Shown piece after piece: positions 36,054-48,125 of a stretch of 64,000 nt of DNA; positions within the stretch are counted from its first letter, which is position 1; each line of letters starts with the position of its first letter. Under the pieces are notes generated by a model. It worked only from the letters and a program-made list of their open reading frames with translations. It had not been told where the DNA came from and made no database searches. A program made the translations under genes and the position numbers. Source of the stretch: Gentiana macrophylla. Its lineage: Eukaryota; Streptophyta; Magnoliopsida; Gentianales; Gentianaceae. Location: contig JAOBSW010000939.1 of the NCBI GenBank assembly GCA_026214975.1, positions 32,120-96,119 on the forward strand, read 5' to 3'.

Positions 36054-36149
36054 ATAGTCTCAAAGTCTAACAACTTCCTTTCGTGGAGACTCGCTTTGAA
36101 GAATTTCACTTACTCGGCATCCCGGCAAGAGCTTCCACCAATGGTATAT

Positions 36150-36509
36150 TCACTTGCAATTTCTTAAACATTTTTATAAATTTTTTATAACGAGCATCAT
36201 CATGATTCGGTTTATATTTCCTAAAGGATAGGGTAAAGTAGCATGATTCATATTTACAGTTCATGAAGACTTACCGCCGCCTCATCGCCGCTCGCTCGCT
36301 TATCTACTAAAATTCCAAGCTCTCGATTAGTCGGACCAATGTCGCGTCTAACCGGGCTCTATGTTCTCCCTGATTCTCATGCGTTCTGATGCTGAATTCT
36401 TTCTGATTCTTCCTGGATAGTTGGTATAACTGGTCCAGGCAGTTCATTTCCGCTACTTGTCATAATTGCATTCATGTTCTTCGGATTCTTCTCAGTGTTA
36501 CTTGGTATT
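36150..36509 (-). pseudogene. Athila gag C-terminal end
   Basis: Minus strand near 36500-36440 reads NTEKNPKNMNAI then SSGNELPGPVIP, corresponding to the NTEKNPKE..NAITLRSGKEL motif that ends gag in Athila and related Ty3 elements. The stretch 36290-36360 is degenerate and unusually rich in CGC/CTCG words. The rest of gag and the 5' LTR are missing because copia no. 1 begins at 36510. Confidence 0.7.
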
Positions 36510-37923
36510 TGTTTGGAACATTTTATTATGTTTTGATGATGGCCATACTACTAGCCGTTATAGCATGCCCGAAATAAGTTAGAAATCTCAGATAAGTCTT
36601 TACTTAGAGTCGACATGTTGTATAAGTTGAGTCAGATAAGTATTGTACTAGTTGGTAGGATGGCTAAGTATAAATGTAATTTCAAGAGAGTAAAATCAGC
36701 CAAGTACCAACAGAGAAGCTTGAACACACATGAACTGACTTATAACCAAGGAAGTCTGTGATGACCTTGGATAAGTCTAAGTTATATTACAAGTGATGAA
36801 ATTAATTGTTTAAATATGGTGTACACTAATCTCACACAAATCAAGATCAGTGAAGTGCAAGAAATGCCTTAAAGATCAAGAAATAAAGAAAGCAGTGAAC
36901 CGGCAAAGTAAACTATCTACCGGCTGAGTAAAGGAAAAGCAGTGAAGCTAAGTTAGCTAAAACACTTAACCGGTCAAGTAATAGACAAGTGAAGGAAGGG
37001 CTAAGCAATTAGAGATTATGTAGAACGTTAAAAATAAGGAAGATTCAGAGGATCAAGCATTAAATACATAATCAATCAATGACGGATTGTATGATAGACG
37101 TTTGAATAAAATCCGGATCACCGAAATCAAGGAGGATATAATTAAGGGGGAATCAAGAATTAAATCAAGGATTATTCCCCACATTAATTAGCCAATGGAC
37201 TGAAATTCAAATAAAAGTATTATCAAGGCTATAAATAGAAGTCATTGACAGACAGACAAAAAAAGAATACATGTCTATGATCAAGAATGATTTGAATATA
37301 AAAGAACAAACAGAAACTCTGTCAAAATCTTAAGCCTTCTATCTCGAACTTAAAAGAACACATCTAGAGATCAACTTAGCAATCGTGAGCTCAAATTCCA
37401 CATCAAGCACTTAGATTGATCAACATAATCTGTGAATCCAATTCACACCAAGCCACAAAGAATTGAATCAGAGAAGTCTGAGAAGCAGTTGCACTCTTTG
37501 TGATAGCCGCTGAAGGATTTGTTCTCAAGGAGCAGTGTTGAAGACTGAGTCACTGAAGCTTTTGAAGCCAATGAGTGATAGTCTTGTAGATTGTGATTGT
37601 GTAGCCAAGGACAATCTCACTATTGTATTGGTGAAAAACAATAGTGAATTCCTCCAATCATCACAGGAGAAGAGTGGATTAAGGGATTACACCACCCTGA
37701 ACCACTATAAACCTTTGTGTCTATTTACATTCAACACTTTAATTTATAGCACTTTAGTTTATTGCAACTATATCTGTGTTTGCATATCCTATTTTGGAAC
37801 AGCATTAAAAGAATGGACTTATACGCTGCCTAGAAGATTTTATATAAAGAAAAGTTTTTGAAACTCCACTATAGTCATTCACCCCCCCCCCGACTATAGT
37901 TTTACCCTTCTCTAGACCCAACA
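36510..37923 (+). repeat. 5' LTR of copia no. 1
   Basis: 1414 bp starting TGTTTGGAACATTTTATTATG and ending CTAGACCCAACA, followed by the primer-binding site. It is homologous, in inverted orientation, to 58231-59587. It contains a C11 run at 37881-37891. Confidence 0.88.
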
Positions 37924-37925
37924 AT

Positions 37926-37937
37926 TGGTATCAGAGC
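37926..37937 (+). promoter_or_regulatory. Primer-binding site of copia no. 1
   Basis: TTGGTATCAGAGCAGTG follows the LTR by one base. It is an exact iMet-tRNA complement. Confidence 0.92.
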
Positions 37938-38076
37938 AGTGTTCCTAGTATCAGAACATGTTTGGATCTAATTTCCGGTAACAAGGAGATCACATATTTT
38001 CAAAGTGGTTTTTATATATGTGCCTTTAATAACAATATACTTTCTTTTATCTGTGACTACTGATTCCTCAAATTTA

Positions 38077-38985
38077 ATGTCTAAAGTACCCGTGTTCAAT
38101 GTTAATAATTTGATGAATACAAAAGAGGAATGTTATCTCATCTTGCAGCCACTCATGAGGAAATGCTTGATGTGATCAATGATGGACCATTTCAAATAGA
38201 GAAACTCAAAAAGGATTGGACCAAGGATGGCAGAAAGAGAGCAAACCTTGATTATGTTGCTAAAGATATCATCTTGAAGACTCTGGACAGTAATATGTTC
38301 ATGAGAATTAAATATTGCAAAACAGCAAAGGAGATGTGGGATAAACTGGCACTTATCAATGAAGGATCTGAAGCAATCAAGGAGAACAAATTTTCTGTTG
38401 CAAAATAGAAATTTGAAAACTTCAAAATGAAGAATGGTGAATCCATTGATCAGATGGATAACAGATTCTCAAGCATCATTAGTGAACTGCAACAGCTTGG
38501 CCATAAGTATCCACAGAACGAAGTTTGCTTGAAGATCTTGAGAAGTCTACCTAAAAGATGGAGAATCGTCACATCAGTGCTCAAGAGGACAATAGATCTT
38601 GCAAATACTGACAATTTGAACTGAATAATGAAGATAGTGCACCAGCAGAGGCACATAAGGCCAGTGCGCTGGTGGCACCCCAGCAAAGCAAAGCAGCTGA
38701 TACAAGCAGCAAAGAGACAGAGGAGCTAAAAGAACAAATTGCTTTACTAATCAAACGTTTTGATAGGTTTAGTAAGAAGAAACAATTCAAGGGACGCTCA
38801 TCATCAAACAATAAGTCAAGGCCAAGAAAAGACATCAAGAAAAAGGATGATGAATATAGATGCTTCAATTGCAAAAAGAAAGGACACTTCAAGGCAGATT
38901 GTCCTAAAGAAAAAGATAAAGATGAGGAAAATAAGAAGTACAAAACAACTGATAAGAGAAAGAGCAAGAAGGCACTTAAAGTTTG
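38077..38985 (+). pseudogene. Copia no. 1 gag with zinc knuckle
   Basis: The start is set at ATG 38077 (MSKVPVFNVNN), which matches the start of copia no. 2 gag (58082). A one-base loss then shifts into FDEYKRGMLSHLAATHEE. The body has ILKTLDSNMFMRIKYCKTAK, the stop TAG at 38406 where relatives have Gln, then KFENFKMKNGESID, LLKILRSLPKRW-type text and, after another shift, a Lys-rich tail with CFNCKKKGHFKADC (C-x2-C-x4-H-x4-C) near 38862-38903. This is the UBN2-type copia gag that packages RNA. It is followed by the pol linker. Confidence 0.82.
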
Positions 38986-38989
38986 AAAC

Positions 38990-40100
38990 CAAGAAAGTTG
39001 AAGATGATGAGGACTCATCTGCCAATGACTTGGCTGATGAAGGAGACACCAACTTAGACAATGAAAAGGCTTGTCTGTTCTTGATGGGAAAATAAATTGA
39101 TGAGACGGAGGTAATATCTAGTTCTTATTCATCAAATGCATCCACATCTGACATTGCACAATCTTCTATTCTCCCGTTAGATTCTACATACCTAATTCAA
39201 AATCTCATGAGTAAATTTGAAGAAATTCAAATCAATCATGAAATTCAGGAAAGAAGAATGTGAGAATCTAAGAGAGGAAAATAAAAGATTAAAGAGAGAA
39301 CTGGATGAACTGAAAGCTAAATCAACTAGTAAGGAAGTACACTCAATTGATCAATAAGCAGTAGATGATCACACATCAGATGTTGACAGACCTGCTAAGA
39401 AAACTTCCCTACCAGTTAAGAGCACTATTGCACCACTTAATGCACCAGCTTACAAACCCCCAAAAAGGTTTGGATCCAGATTAGGTCTTGGCTACAACAG
39501 TCAAGATGAAGGTAGAAGCAATGGACAATCCAAATCTGAACTAAGGACCAAAACTGGACTAAAATTTAGAAAAGGAAATGCCGTGGTTTCTACTACTCAT
39601 CCTGTACCAGTGATGTCAAAGACCAGTGTAGTGACACAACATAGTAAATCATCAAACCAGCAAATTAAAGGCAAAGGTTTACTAAAAGGTAAGGGAAGAC
39701 TTTACCCTTCAGAGGATGATTGGAATACAAGAAGAAACCTTTTCATGCCATGCAACATGTGTTTAAGAAGAGCCAACCAAGGCACATTCTTGGACACTAG
39801 AAGCAACATGGAAATAGTCTTCCTCTCTTACATTGGAGAGTGAAAATGGATGCAAATGCACCAAAAAGTAGAGAAAAGTATCATAATACATTTAGTAGAA
39901 ATATTAGAAGTTTTTCTGCCATGCCTTATACATATGAGGTTGATGATTTCAACCATCCAAGAAGAAGATATTTTGGATTTGTACTTGGAGTAGGAGGCAT
40001 GACTGCTAACAGGTATGGACCCAAACAATGTTGGGTACTTAAACTCTCTTAACTTGTTTTGTAGGATGTCTGGTACATAGATTATGGATCTTCCAGACAC
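38990..40100 (+). pseudogene. Copia no. 1 linker and protease region
   Basis: A Lys/Asp-rich linker with short coiled-coil text is followed by FGSRLGLGYN (about 39470) and a 39583-39843 open piece. Near 40060-40110 DVWYIDYGSSRHMTGN corresponds to the copia protease active site D(S/T)G-C-SRHMTG, here DYGSS, so the catalytic triad is changed. Frameshifts occur near 39360 and 40050. Confidence 0.7.
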
Positions 40101-41657
40101 ATGACAGGCAACAAAAGATGGTTGACTGACTTTAAAGCTTTTTATGGACCCAAATTTACATTTGGAGGCAAAGAGAACCCTAGAAAAATTAAGAGGGAAG
40201 GCACAATGTTCAAGAACAATTTGAAGATTCAAAATGTGGCTTATGTTAAAGGATTGAGTTTCATTCTTCTAAGCATTAGTCAATTCTGTGACAAAGGCTA
40301 CAATGTACACTTCAGCAAAGAAGGATACAGAGTGATTCACAATCAATCCAGCATATTTGTACTTGCAGGAAAAGGAGAAGACAACATGTATATGGTAGAT
40401 TGGAAGACAGTAAAACTAGAAACATGTCTGCTTGTCAAGAATAAGCAATCAACTAGCTGGATTTGGCATAGAAGACTAAACCACCTCAACTTCAAGACCA
40501 TCAACCAATTGTCAAAGAACAATCTAGTTGAAGGCCTTCCAGAGATCACATTCAAGAATGAAAGTCTTTGTGATGCATTTCAGAAAGGGAAGCAGATTAA
40601 AAGCTCTTTCAAGTCAAAACCTCATCAGTCAACAACAAGGATCTTACATCTTTTGCATATGGATCTTTTTGGACCAGTCACACCAGTAAGTAAAGAAGTA
40701 CACTTTAGTGCTGGTGGATGACTTTTCCAAATTTACTTGGACCATATTCATGAACAAGAAAAGAGAGACACTCAAGAAGCTACCAGATTTCCTGAGGAGA
40801 ATTTAAAATGAAAAGGGGCTAAAGTTCATCAAGATAAGATCATATAGAGGAACATAATTCATAAATGAAGTAATCAGATTTTATTGTGAAGAGAATGGTG
40901 TACTACATCAACTATCAATAGCATGGACTCCACAACAAAATGGTGTAGCCGAAAGGAGAAACAGGACACTCAAAGAAGTCGTGAGAACGTGATTGCGTAC
41001 AAGCTTACCAAAGAGATTTTGGGATGAAGCAAAGCAAATACAAAGATGCTATACACAAAACAGATCGATCATCAACATACATCATGGAAAACACCTTATG
41101 AAATTTGGAAAGGAAGAAACCCTAACATTTCACATTTGCATATGTTTGGATGTAAATGTTTTGTTTTGAACAGGAATCAGCTACATACTTTTGATGAAAA
41201 ATCTGATGAAGCAATCTTCATCGGATACACATACACAAGAAAAGCATTCAGAGTACTCAACAAAAGAACCTTGGTGATCGAAGAATCAATTCATGTAGTT
41301 TTTTATGAACCATATACAAATGGTGAAAGCCTACACAACCTTGAAGAAGAAGCTGCACAAGGACAAGTCTATATGAATACAATAGTACCATTTGCAATTT
41401 TGGACCACACCTTTGGAAATCAAGATGATGTACCATCCAATACAACACCAGAGGCACCAATAGAAGATCATGAATCTGATGCACAATCAGGGGTTGGGGA
41501 AGAACCAAATCAAGAACAACTTCAACCTGACTTAAACTGGCTGAGATATCATCTTGAAGAACAAGTCATTGGAGATATTCACACAGGAGTGAGAACCAGA
41601 AGACAACTAGAAAGTATGCTTACTTGTTTTCTATCACGGTGGAACCCAAGACAATAG
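40101..41657 (+). pseudogene. Copia no. 1 pre-integrase and integrase
   Basis: 40101-40721 carries the GAG-pre-integrase finger (WIWHRRLNHLNFKTINQLSK, then CDAFQKGKQ, where relatives have CEACQKGK, so one Cys is replaced). HMDLFGPVTP holds the first catalytic Asp. Pieces at 40725-40980 in other frames show DDFSKFTWT and AWTPQQNGVAERRNRTL (third catalytic Glu region). 41046-41657 holds the C-terminal part with KTPYEIWKGRNPNISHLHMF and GYTYTRKAFRV. The protein would insert cDNA. Stops separate the pieces. Confidence 0.85.
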
Positions 41658-41659
41658 AT

Positions 41660-42700
41660 GATGCAATTCAAGATGCTGATTGGATTACACCCATGCAAGA
41701 AGAGCTCAATGAATTTGAGAGAAATGAGGTCTGGAAACTTGTTGCAGACCAGATATGGCAAACATCATTGGAACAAAATGGGTATTCGTAAACAAGATTG
41801 ATGAAAATGAATCGTTGTCGATTACAAAGCAAGATTGGTTGCAAAGGGTTACTCTCAAGTTGAAGGCATAGACTATGATGAAACCTTTGCACCAGTAGAA
41901 AGATTGAAGCAATCATACTCTTCCTAGCTTTTACAGCCCACAAGGATTTCATAGTATATCAAATGGATGACAAGAGTACATTTTTGAATGGACTTCTAGA
42001 AGAAGAAATATATATGGAACAACCACCTGGATTTCAACTCAAATGGAAGGAAGATAAAGTATACAAGCTCAAAAAGGCACTATATGGACTCAAACAGGCA
42101 CCTAGAGCCTGGTATGAGACACTATCAAAATTCTTAATCAACACTGGATTCAAAAACGGGACCATTGATAAGATTCTTTTCAAGTTAGAAGTAGGAACAA
42201 GCACTTTGTTAGTTCAGATCTATGTTGATGACATCATCTTTGGATCAGAAGATGAGATGCTATGTGAAAAATTTGCAAATTTAATGAAAAGTAAATTTCA
42301 AATGAGCATGACTGGAGAACTCAACTATTTTATTGGTTTACAAGTGAAACAAATGAAGGATGGCATCTTTATCAATCAAGCCAAGTACACAAAAGACTTG
42401 ATAGATAAATATGGTATGGATACAAGTGGCACATCAGACACACCTATGAGTGCAAGATCTGTTCTTGGAAAATATGAAAATGGAAAGGATGTTTATCAAA
42501 AGTTATATAGAAGAATTATTGGATCCCTACTCTACTTAACTGTAAGCAGACCTGATATAGAATTTGCAATAGGAGTTTGTGCATGATTCCAAGCTCAACC
42601 AAAGAAATCTCACTTACTAGCAGCTAAGAGGATTATCAAATATCTGAAGCAAACAATCAATGTAGGAATTTGGTATCCAAAAGATGGAGGATTCAAATTA
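41660..42700 (+). pseudogene. Copia no. 1 reverse transcriptase
   Basis: IDDAIQDADW (41655), then VYQMDDKSTFLNGLLEEEIY (41955), VYKLKKALYGLKQAPRAWYE and LVQIYVDDIIFGSEDE with the YVDD catalytic box, followed by YFIGLQVKQMKDGIFINQAK. The 207-codon frame 41963-42586 covers most of the palm. Where relatives have a DVK(S/T)AFLNG motif this copy has DDKSTFLNG. After a TGA near 42586 the frame runs on to 42700, where the Ale-like element is inserted. Confidence 0.88.
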
Positions 42701-42705
42701 ATATC
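42701..42705. repeat. Target-site duplication of the Ale-like element
   Basis: ATATC, repeated at 47691-47695. Removing the insertion restores the host RNase H frame (KLIS to YSDADY). Confidence 0.95.
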
Positions 42706-43020
42706 TGAAGAGAGTTTGAGAAAGTAATAATACTTGATTAAACTTCAACTTGTTTACTCATGTTTGAAGAAAGGGTATAAATAGATACAAGCATGTAAAG
42801 GTCCTAGCTAGTAAAGTAAAAGTTACTAGAGCCGGCTAGTATTAAATGCTAGAGTCGGCTATTACATAATAGGACAAACTAGAGTTGCTTTATGACTTTA
42901 GGACATATTAATTGTTTATTCGATACAATTAATATGTCTCTTGACACATAAGTAACATGTTACAATGTAACGATTTATAATTACATCAATGTAATATTCT
43001 AATAATATAATATTTCCACA
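42706..43020 (-). repeat. 3' LTR of the Ale-like element
   Basis: TGAAGAGAGTTTGAG to ATATTTCCACA, nearly identical to 47377-47690. Confidence 0.95.
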
Positions 43021-43033
43021 CCCCCCTCAAACT
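43021..43033 (-). promoter_or_regulatory. Polypurine tract of the Ale-like element
   Basis: CCCCCCTCAAACT, reading AGTTTGAGGGGGG on the minus strand, abuts the LTR. Confidence 0.9.
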
Positions 43034-43059
43034 GTGTTGTATATGTCAATACAAACCTA

Positions 43060-44428
43060 AGTTTGCTACTCAAGATAGCCGAACATAAGCGTGGAATTGC
43101 CTTGGTGAGAATATCAAAGATTTTGGTCTCGCTGAGGGAACATATCGAAGTTGAATGATCTTGGCATCAATCTTCTTTAAGGAAGTGTCTCACAATATCC
43201 ATATGTTTGGTTTTATCATGATGGATCAATCCTCCGCCATGCATAAAGTGGAATTATTGTCACAAAGCAGAGTATGACAAAGTTGCCGAGGGTCTCGCCA
43301 AGGTCAAGAAGGACTCTTTTCAGCCATAATGCTTCACAAATGCCCAAAACCAAAGGCCTCTGAGTTCATCTTCAACATCGCTTCTAAAGACAAGAGGTTG
43401 TTTCTTGCTTCTCCAAGTGACAAGATTACCCCATACATATGAGCAATAGCCTGTGGTAGATCTTCTCGTCTATGTGGCAACCAAATTTAGTCAAGATCAA
43501 TATAGACCTTCACCGATCTATCAAGAGACTTAGTGAAGTGTAGGCCCGGCCAGAGTGGACTTCAAGTATCCGAGTATTCTCAGAGACAAAGATCCCAATG
43601 GAGCTTAGTAGGCAATGCATGAACCGATCGACAAGGCTAACTCCATATGGAATATCAGTCTTGTATGAGAGAGATAGATGAGTTTCCCTACAAGTCTCTC
43701 GATATTGTTCCTTTCTTACAAAGAACATTACCATGTACCAGTTGGCTTACCTGGGTCTACTGGAGAGATAGCCGGTTTGCGACTCTAGCATGCCGCTTTT
43801 CTTCAACAGTCTAGTACATACTTCTCTCGTGAGACAGATATATCCTCGACTGCTTTTGCTATTTCCATACCAAGAAAGTACTTGAGGTAGCCTAAATCTT
43901 TAACTTGAAATACTTTTGCCAAACAGGTCTTCAATTGTTGGAGCTCAAAGAGGTCATCACCAAGAAGGATGATATCATCCACATTGACAATAAGAATGGA
44001 TCTTTTATGGTTGGTTGTTTTGATAAACATGGTGTGATCCGAGTTGCATTGATGATATCCAAGCAATTTTAACCACAAGAGTAAGTTTGCCAAACCAGCT
44101 CTAGGGGATCGCTTTAGGCCATATAGAGTTTTCCTCAATTTGCAAACTTTCCTTGAGTGTGAGTGTTGGCAAAACCAGGAGGTACATTCATATAGACTTC
44201 CTTAGTAAGGTCACCATTTAGGAAATCATTCTTGATATCCAATTGGTGGAGAGGCCACAAGTTAGACAAAGAAGTGAGATCAAGACTCGACAGTTGTTTA
44301 GCTTTGCCACAGTGCAAAGGTCTATTTGTAGTCAAGTCCATATGTTTGAGTGAATCCCTTGCAACCGGGCCTAGCTTTGAATTTGTCAATAGTACCATCA
44401 AGATTGTACTTGATAGTGAATGCACCAT
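43060..44428 (-). pseudogene. Ale-like reverse transcriptase and RNase H
   Basis: 44428-44135 contains [20 protein letters not shown] and VPPGFA. 44138-43803 contains LYGLKRSPRAGLANLLLWLK, IVNVDDIILLGDD (VDD catalytic pair intact) and LKYFLGMEIAKAVEDIS. 43734-43510 continues with ARVGKLIYL-like text, TDIPYGVSLVDRFMH. Further left, in other frames, come CDNNSTLCMA (RNase H Asp region), FIKEKIDA-like text and IIQLRYVPSA, ending near 43065. This is the usual end of the copia polyprotein. Indels break the frame about every 300 bp. Confidence 0.85.
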
Positions 44429-45500
44429 TTACAAATTGACTCGCCTTCTTTCCATGTGGGAGAGTGGTGAGATCTCAAGTATGGTTGTCAATGAGAGCAA
44501 TATTTCGCTTTGACACCGCCTTCCACTTATCATGTTGAGAGCTTCAGTATATTCTTAGGAATAGAGTGAGAATCCAAGTCCGTGTAAACATAGCAAAAGA
44601 AGGTCACAAGTGATCATAAGACACATAAGTATGAATAGAGTGATTAGTGCGTGATCTCTTTCCCCTTCCGGACATCAATGGGTCTCGCTATCAATATCAG
44701 AGAATGAGCAGGTCGTGAGGGCTTTGAGGCCGCTGAGGTTCAAGAGGGTTCAGAGGGGGGCCGAGGTTCAAAGAGGCTCGTGAGGGTCGCCGAGGTTGGG
44801 TGAGGATGCCTGGGCCTGTGAGGCTACCGAGGTTCGTGAATCTGGGCCGAGGTGCAAAGAGGTTGATGAGCAGCAGTGAGTCTCATGGAGGAGTAGGTTG
44901 AGGGATTAGAGTGATCTCAATTTCAACATGGTTGCCATCTATGACCTGCCTCAAAGAGGTTTGCTGTAGTAAGGAGTTTTTTCAAAGAATTTTACATCCA
45001 TAAAATTGTAAAATCTTTTGTCAGTGGGAGAATAACACTTGTAACCTTACCTGTCTTTGGCATAGCCTAGAAAGATGCACTTATGGGCTTTGGGATCAAG
45101 TTTCCTTCTCGTGTTGGGTATGAATATAGACAAACACAAGACATCCAAAGATCTTTGAAGGCAAGTCAGCAATGAGGTGAGGACATGGATGAGTTGTCAG
45201 TAGGGTTTGAATGGGAGTCTTGAATCCTAACACTACCGGGTAACTCTGCTGATCCGGTATGTGGCGCTTAATATAGCTTCACCCCACATATATTTAGGCA
45301 CATGTGTGGTGAACATGACTGATCTAGCCATCTCCAAGAAGTGCCTGTTTCTTCCTCTCAAGAACCCCATTTTGCCGAGGTGTCTCTACACAAACATCGT
45401 GTGAATAATCCCTTATCATTCAGAAGGTGCCAGGTTGGACTCATAGTATTCCAGGGAATTATCTGCTTTTAAGATTTTAATCTTAGTGTCAAATTGAGTG
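44429..45500 (-). pseudogene. Ale-like integrase and proline-rich linker
   Basis: Minus strand near 45410-45330 reads VETPRQNGVLERK, the integrase region carrying the third catalytic residue. The core GDDHTRF-type segment lies near 45590-45500 in a broken frame. 44690-44900 is a GC-richer low-complexity tract of degenerate GAGG(T/C)TC repeats that encodes a Pro-rich linker between integrase and RT. Confidence 0.7.
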
Positions 45501-46225
45501 GATACCATATTATAGAATTCTTGGAAGATGGTTCCAACTTCGATTTATCTTTCATCGTAAATACACCATGTGATCCTGGTGTGATCATCTATGAAGGTGA
45601 CAAACCACCTCTTTCCGGTTATACTTTTAAACTTGAAGGTCCCCATACATCACTATGTATTAGAGTGAATGGTGTGGAAGGCAAGTAAGGTAATTTAGTA
45701 TACATGACTTAGTAAGTTTAGCAAAGTGACAAATATCACATTGAAGGTCACCGAGGTTACATCCTTTAAACAATTCAGAAATAAAGACTTTAAATAACCA
45801 AAACTTGATGACCTAGTCTATAATGCCATAACATGATATCTGTCTAAGGTTTGGGTGCAGTGATGTCGAGGCGCTTTCAATCTTCAATCTTCTCGCCTTC
45901 AAAGCAGGTTTACCATAAACAGCCTTGAGCAGGCTTTAGCTCTCCCAATCACTTCCTGTGAAGAAAGTTCCTGGAAAATACATTGATTTTCATTAAACAA
46001 GACTGTCCCATTTAGGTCTTTAGTGAGTCTACTGACAGATATAAGGTTACAGTCTAATTTTGGAACAAATAGGACATCCTGAAGGTATATCTTATCAGTA
46101 AGTTTAACATTTCCAAAACCTTGTGCACATGAAATAGATCCATCAAGAATCCTAATATTGTGGGTTTGATGACAGGCCTAAATCGAGATATGAGACTCTT
46201 GTTACCAGCCATATGGGATGAGGTC
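45501..46225 (-). pseudogene. Ale-like pre-integrase region and integrase N-terminus
   Basis: Broken minus-strand frames. 46284-46054 has MAGNKSLISRFRPVIK and PTILGFLM.DLFHVHK, corresponding to the segment after the protease (HMTG...). 45900-45700 holds degenerate text for the zinc finger and first catalytic Asp. No continuous frame is present. Confidence 0.6.
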
Positions 46226-47299
46226 CTAATCAACAATCCAAGTTTCATTAATGAGAGGTGAGTGGAATATACCTGCTTTAGCATGAGTAGCTATGTCGTT
46301 GATAGAACTACCTTCCTTTTGTTGATCAATGAAGGCTTTGAAGGCAAAGAAACCGAGCATCCAACCTGGTATCTTTGTTCCTTCTTCACCGACATGCCCG
46401 CCTCGACTCTCCTCGGTTGGTTTGGAGGGTTTGTAAGAGTTAGGCTTGCCATGTAGTTTCCAAAGAAGTGTCCTTGGTGTGATTTGTACGCTTGCAAAGT
46501 GGTCACGTAACAATTTTCCTACCTTCTCAAGAGGTTCCCGTAAGTCTCAAGAATCTCAATAGGCTTCCCCGACCACCAACATTGCCGAGCTATCGCAGAG
46601 GGGTGATCACAGGTTGCTTGGCAAAGATTACTTTCCTCCCCGCTTCCTCATGTTTGACTTCAAAGAAACACAGATTTGAGACCGGGAGAGGTTTAGTAGC
46701 AAGAACTATACCTCTAACATCATCAAAGGAAGAGTTCGCCTGTAAGGAACTTGAATACCCTCTTCTTCTCAATGATATTCTTGTATAAGGCAAAGATCCT
46801 CTACATCCTTCCATGGTGAATTTCCAACATATCTAGGTGTTGCCATGCCTTAGATAGTTGGTTGAAGCACTCGAGTTACGCATGCATCCCCTTGCCTCGC
46901 AATTTTGATTTGAGCTTCAAGATCATAGACCTCGATGTATTGTCCTTTTGAGTAAAGGTCTCTCTGCATTGTCCTAGATTTCCTTTGCAGTATCATACAT
47001 CATGAAGTTCTCACTGATCTCTCTTGTCATTGACCTCGTGAGGATGGTCATGACTTGGTTATTTTATGTATCCCATGCTTCAAACTTGGGGTCAGTTTCA
47101 GCAGGGGCATGTTTGGAGCCAGACAAGTATCCCATCTTGCTCTGGCCTCGAGATATACATTTACATAGATCTTGACCACACAGCAGTAGTTGTTGCCATC
47201 AAGTCTGTGATTTGTAATGATCTGGTTTTCAATGACCCTGGCCTCACGAGGCAGTTGGGACTCTACTGAGGGTGAGGAAGCTTCAGATAATGAAGACAT
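46226..47299 (-). pseudogene. Ale-like gag and protease
   Basis: The start at ATG 47299 (MSSLSEASSPSVESQLPREA) is about 65 bp after the primer-binding site. The next text, ITNHRLDGNNYCCVVKIYVN, is the classic Ale gag opening (KLDGNNYLQWS). The middle (46900-46600) is in several frames. 46513-46226 has WKLHGKPNSYKP, GFFAFKAFIDQQKEGSSIND and ends at ETWIVD, the first residues of the copia protease active site (WIVDSGA). Confidence 0.8.
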
Positions 47300-47363
47300 T
47301 CTTGATATGAGATGAGATGTTCCAGTAGGTTAAGGAGATTTTGCAGCGGATTCAGGATTTTAA

Positions 47364-47376
47364 GGCTCCGATACCA
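47364..47376 (-). promoter_or_regulatory. Primer-binding site of the Ale-like element
   Basis: GGCTCCGATACCA on the plus strand reads TGGTATCGGAGCC, adjacent to the right LTR. CAG is replaced by CGG relative to the usual TGGTATCAGAGC. Confidence 0.88.
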
Positions 47377-47690
47377 TGAAGAGAGTTTGAGAAAGTAATA
47401 ATACTTGATTAAACTTCAACTGTTTATTCATGTTTGAAGAAAGGGTATAAATAGATACAAGCATGTAAAGGTCCTAGCTAGTAAAGTAAAAGTTACTAGA
47501 GCCGGCTAGTATTAAATGCTAGAGTCGGCTATTACATAATAGGACAAACTAGAGTTGCTTTATGACTTTAGGACATATTAATTGTTTATTCAATACAATT
47601 AATATGTCTCTTGACACATAAGTAACATGTTACAATGTAACGATTTATAATTACATCAATGTAATATTCTAACAATATAATATTTCCACA
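47377..47690 (-). repeat. 5' LTR of the Ale-like element
   Basis: A 314-bp partner of 42706-43020. The host copia resumes after the TSD at 47691. Confidence 0.95.
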
Positions 47691-47695
47691 ATATC

Positions 47696-48125
47696 CTATT
47701 CAGATGCAGACTATGATGGATGCAAGATGGACAGAAAAAACACTTTAGGAACTTGTCAGATGCTAGGCAGCAGACTGGTATCATGGTTTAGCAAAAAGCA
47801 AAATTCTATATCCACTTCAACAAATAAAGGTAATATATTATAAACAGAAGCTACAGCAAAAATTTTATGGATCGCATAATAGCTAAGAGACTATGGAATA
47901 GAGGAGAAGACAACTCTAATAATGTGTGATAACACAAGTGTAATTTGAATCATCAAAATCCAAAGATTTCACTCAAGAACAAAGCATATTGAGGTAAGAC
48001 ATCACTTTATCAGAGATCATGTGGAAAAAGAAGATGTTATCTTGAGATATATATCTTCAAAAGATCAATTGAAGACATATTCACAAAACCACTACCAAGA
48101 AAGATTTTGTAAATTGAGAACTAAA
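47696..48125 (+). pseudogene. Copia no. 1 RNase H, 3' part
   Basis: This continues the copia no. 1 frame after the Ale-like insertion: YSDADYDGCKMDRKNT, GSRLVSWFSKKQNS, EATAKILWIA, then CDNTSVI, HSRTKHIEVRHHFIRDHVE-type text and DIFTKPLPRKIL. This is the standard end of SIRE/Maximus pol. Stops at 47885 and elsewhere. Confidence 0.85.

Larger units (their letters stand above)
42706..47690 (-). mobile_element. Ale/Retrofit-like Ty1/copia element, complete and young
   Basis: 4985 bp with 315- and 314-bp LTRs that differ at only about four positions by eye, a perfect 5-bp TSD, a primer-binding site (47364-47376) and a polypurine tract (43021-43033). Minus-strand order: gag (from 47299), protease, integrase, RT, RNase H. 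The RT text (LYGLKRSPRA, SDHTMFIK, IVNVDDIILLGDD, YFLGMEIA) is typical of the Ale/Retrofit branch. It sits in copia no. 1. Despite the young LTRs, pol is cut into many frames. Confidence 0.92.

Noticed and set aside
38406..38408. TAG in copia gag taken as proof of C-to-T decay at methylated CHG
   Set aside because: A single CAG-to-TAG change fits deamination, but most anomalies at such sites are not C-to-T, so it cannot be generalised.
38581..39061. Minus-strand frames of up to 145 codons rich in Ser/Leu/Phe
   Set aside because: They are shadows of the Lys/Asp-rich gag of copia no. 1 on the plus strand.
44690..44900. GC-richer tract of GAGG repeats, possible regulatory island or satellite
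   Set aside because: It lies between integrase and RT of the Ale-like element, where a Pro-rich low-complexity linker is normal.
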